Source: CAYMOV01 sp964392085 (GTDB lineage Bacteria > Oederibacteriota > Muellerivitia > Muellerivitales > Muellerivitaceae). Taken from it: DNA of 22,915 nt. Location of the stretch: positions 1 to 22,915 of the forward strand of contig CAYMOV010000037.1 in assembly GCA_964392085.1 (NCBI GenBank), read 5' to 3'. The notes beneath the pieces are model-generated. The model ran no database searches and was not told the origin of the DNA. It saw only the letters and a program-made list of their open reading frames with translations. The translations under genes and the position numbers were made by a program. Of this stretch, positions 20,684 through 22,915 are shown in pieces; the first letter of the stretch is position 1; every line of letters starts with the position of its first letter.

Positions 20684-22096
20684 ATGCTTCGCTTGACCAA
20701 TTCCCTGACCGGCAAGAAGGAAACCTTCGAGCCGCTCCACCCCCCCCAGGTCTCGATGTACGTCTGCGGCCCCACGGTATATGGCGACATCCACATCGGC
20801 AACGCCCGGTCCGCGGTCAACTTCGACGTGATCCGCAAGTACCTGGCCTACTCGGGTTATGAGGTTAAATACGTCGTCAACGTGACGGACATCGACGACA
20901 AGATCATCAAGAAGGCCAACGAAGAGGGCAAGGATTTCCGGGAAGTGGCCGAGACCTACACGAAGGCCTACCTGGACGTGATGGAAAAGCTGGGGGTGGC
21001 GGAGCCCGACATCCGGCCCCGCGCCATGGACCACCTGAAGCCCATGCAGGAACTGATCGGGACCCTGGTCGCCACGAACCACGCCTACGCGGCCGGCGGG
21101 GACGTCTATTTCGATACCCCTTCCTTCCGCGGCTACGGCAAGCTGTCCCACAAGAACCTGGAGGAACTGCAGGAGGGGATCCGGGTCGAGAAGAATGACC
21201 TCAAGAAAAATCCCACGGACTTCGTCCTTTGGAAGGGCGCCAAACCCGGGGAGCCCCAATGGGAGAGTCCCTGGGGGCCCGGCCGCCCCGGCTGGCACAT
21301 CGAATGCTCCGCTATGATCCGCACCCACTTGGGTGATTCCATCGACCTGCACGGCGGGGGAGTGGACCTCACCTTCCCCCACCACGAAAATGAAATCGCC
21401 CAATGCGAGGCCGCCACGGGCAAACCCTACGTGAAATACTGGCTCCACAACGGCTTCCTCGAGATGGGCGGCCAGAAGATGAGCAAGTCACTCGGCAACA
21501 TCCTCAGGGCCAAGGACGCCCTCGGCGAGTTCCGGGCGGAGGTCCTGCGCTACTTCTTCCTTTCCGCCAACTACAGGAGCGGCCTCAACTATGACCGTGA
21601 AAGCCTGGAAGCCTCCAAGCGGGGGTGGGACGAGTTTCACCTCACCTTCGCACGCGTGGAGGAGGCCCTGGGGGCCCCCGACGCGCCGGGACCCGACGAC
21701 CTGCTCCAATTGCGCCTATTCGTGGACGAGGCCGAGGGCAAGTTCAGGGAAGCCATGGACGACGACTTCAACACCCCGAAGGCACTGGGGGTCATCTTCG
21801 AGTTGGCCCGCGAATGCCGCCGGGTCGTATCCCCAGGGGCCGTTTCGTTGGGCGCCAAGAGTTTGCTGGGCGCCGCCCTCGACGAAATCGCGAAGCTGGG
21901 CAACCTGCTGGGGGTCGTTTCGTTGGACCGGTCGGAAGTTCCCGCGGAGGTGGAGGACCTGGCGCGTCAGCGCTCAGAGGCCAAGGCCGCCAAGAACTTC
22001 GCCGAGGCTGACCGCCTGAGGGCCGAGATCTCGGCCAAGGGGTTCACCGTCGAGGACGTCAAGGGCGGCGGCTGGCGGATATTGCCGAATAAGTAA
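20684..22096 (+). CDS. cysS: Cysteinyl-tRNA synthetase
   Basis: This 470-residue class I synthetase charges tRNA-Cys. Zinc ligands that give cysteine selectivity are visible: Cys28 in MYVCGPTVY, Cys208 in WHIECSAM, His233 and Glu237 in TFPHHENEIAQ. The HIGH motif is HIGN (37-40) and the KMSKS motif is intact at 265-269. The C-terminal part (LARQRSEAKAAKNFAEADRLRAEI) is the usual tRNA-binding helix region. GAGGT lies 8 bp before the ATG, right after repeat R9. Length is normal. No T-box-like leader was seen; the spacer from cysE is only 97 bp and almost all repeat. Confidence 0.97.
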   Translation: MLRLTNSLTGKKETFEPLHPPQVSMYVCGPTVYGDIHIGNARSAVNFDVIRKYLAYSGYEVKYVVNVTDIDDKIIKKANEEGKDFREVAETYTKAYLDVMEKLGVAEPDIRPRAMDHLKPMQELIGTLVATNHAYAAGGDVYFDTPSFRGYGKLSHKNLEELQEGIRVEKNDLKKNPTDFVLWKGAKPGEPQWESPWGPGRPGWHIECSAMIRTHLGDSIDLHGGGVDLTFPHHENEIAQCEAATGKPYVKYWLHNGFLEMGGQKMSKSLGNILRAKDALGEFRAEVLRYFFLSANYRSGLNYDRESLEASKRGWDEFHLTFARVEEALGAPDAPGPDDLLQLRLFVDEAEGKFREAMDDDFNTPKALGVIFELARECRRVVSPGAVSLGAKSLLGAALDEIAKLGNLLGVVSLDRSEVPAEVEDLARQRSEAKAAKNFAEADRLRAEISAKGFTVEDVKGGGWRILPNK

Positions 22097-22155
22097 TCGG
22101 TTGATGGATGGGACGATAGGCGAATCGCGTGTAGGTTGGTTTTCCCCTTTTTGGT

Positions 22156-22183
22156 TTGGCCCCGCTTGAAATCCCTGTAGAAT
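22156..22183 (+). promoter_or_regulatory. Candidate promoter of the metalloprotease gene
   Basis: TTGGCC (22156-22161; four of six to TTGACA), a 16-bp spacer and TAGAAT (22178-22183; five of six to TATAAT). It lies 46 bp before the ATG, after the cysS stop. Confidence 0.45.
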
Positions 22184-22229
22184 GCCCCGGTTGAAGGAAT
22201 TGAATCGGTTCAAGGTCGAGGTTAGGTCA

Positions 22230-22915
22230 ATGTATAAAAAACGCTTTAGGTTTTATGGCCCCTTGGTTTTCATGGCATCCCTATCGGTCGCGTCCTTCCT
22301 GCCCCGGCCGTCGAGCGCCGCGCCTCCAGTCAAACCCATGCGTAAATGCGGTACGATGGATATCTACAGGCGGCACCTCCAGGAGAACTCCGGGTTCAAG
22401 AAGAACCAGGAGGCGCTTGAGGCATTCACCGCCAACTTCCGGTCCCGGCGGGGCAAGGGGATCCTGGACCGAACCGGCATCCTGACGGTTCCGGTGGTGG
22501 TCCATGTGGTCTACAACCAGGCCGCCCAAAACGTCTCGGACGCCCAGATCCAAAGCCAAATCACGGCCTTGACGACGAATTTCCGACACTTGAACCCGGA
22601 CGCGTCGGCCATCCCCAGCGTGTTCAAACCCCTGGCCGCCGACTTGAAAATCCAATTCCAGCTGGCCGTCCGGGACCCGAACGGGCTCGCGACGAACGGG
22701 ATCACCCGTACCAGCAGCGCCGTTCCGCTGTGGGAGGTCGATGACAAGGTGAAGTCCAGCGCCTTGGGCGGGTACGACGCCTGGCCTCGGGACCAATACC
22801 TGAATATATGGGTTTGCAACCTGGACCCCCTAGGCGCGACGGCTTACTCCCAGTTCCCCGGGGACGCGGCCGCCACCGACGGCATCGTCGTGAATTACCT
22901 GGCGTTCGGGACGAC
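22230..22915 (+). CDS. Secreted M43-type zinc metalloprotease, N-terminal part (cut by window end)
   Basis: The first 228 residues are present. Residues 1-31 are a signal peptide (MYKKRFRF, a hydrophobic LVFMASLSVASFL core, SSAA cleavage region), so the product is exported. After a propeptide-like stretch with a single Cys near 40 (MRKCGTMD), residues about 88-228 match cytophagalysin/pappalysin-like M43 proteases: LTVPVVVHVVYNQAAQNVSDAQIQ order, NFRHLNPDAS, IQFQLAVRDPNG, GITRTSS, GGYDAWPRDQYLNIWVCNL, and YSQFPGDAAATDGIVVNYLAFGT. The HExxHxxGxxH zinc site would lie just beyond the window, so activity cannot be confirmed. The early Cys could act as a cysteine switch that keeps the zymogen inactive; this is inference. 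The ATG has GAGGTTAGG upstream. Confidence 0.88.
   Translation, partial: MYKKRFRFYGPLVFMASLSVASFLPRPSSAAPPVKPMRKCGTMDIYRRHLQENSGFKKNQEALEAFTANFRSRRGKGILDRTGILTVPVVVHVVYNQAAQNVSDAQIQSQITALTTNFRHLNPDASAIPSVFKPLAADLKIQFQLAVRDPNGLATNGITRTSSAVPLWEVDDKVKSSALGGYDAWPRDQYLNIWVCNLDPLGATAYSQFPGDAAATDGIVVNYLAFGT

Overview
The window is about 23 kb of GC-rich, gene-dense bacterial DNA with nearly all genes on the + strand. It looks like a metagenome or draft assembly, because a 100-N gap in gltX is flanked by two identical 55-bp copies. An MCE/Mla lipid-transport system points to a diderm (outer-membrane) bacterium. The organism uses the MEP isoprenoid route (ispD, ispF) and has a bacterial replication and translation core. 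The sequence alone does not identify the phylum.

Layout. (1) 1-1930: two unrelated fructose-bisphosphate aldolases are divergently transcribed, class I fbaB (leftward, cut by the window edge) and class II fba, which ends in a textbook terminator. (2) 1950-4079: a secreted FecR-domain protein, a 367-bp repeat-filled spacer, and a PfkB-family sugar kinase. (3) 4085-4525: an AT-rich island with one small membrane protein, bracketed by a 10-bp direct repeat. (4) 4585-12676: rpsF-ssb-rpsR-yybS-like-rplI, then dnaB-alr-mlaE-[repeat]-mlaF-mlaD, with many start/stop overlaps. (5) 12896-14005: a GAF-GGDEF diguanylate cyclase. (6) 14188-22096: radA-yacL-ispD-ispF-gltX-cysE-cysS, the gene order known from Bacillus but without disA. 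(7) 22230-end: the start of a secreted M43-type metalloprotease.

The most unusual feature is in the spacers. At least nine intergenic sites carry short-unit arrays, mostly as inverted repeats whose arms begin within about 25 bp of one gene's stop codon and often end just before the next gene's ribosome-binding site. One group has TTTCACCAC...GTGGTGAAA-like ends and 9-bp-period units (CACCAAG+NN or CACGGAG+NN). Another is built of exact 7-bp units (consensus CYAWCYG). Two copies have a perfect palindrome at their exact midpoint. The longest folds as a concentric hairpin of about 225 bp with a perfect 27-bp outer stem. Such arrays are seen in draft genomes, often mis-called as proteins, but I know of no assigned function.

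A second theme is second-messenger genes. In B. subtilis, disA sits between radA and yacL, and gdpP sits between yybS and rplI. Both slots are closed here, while a diguanylate cyclase lies directly upstream of radA.
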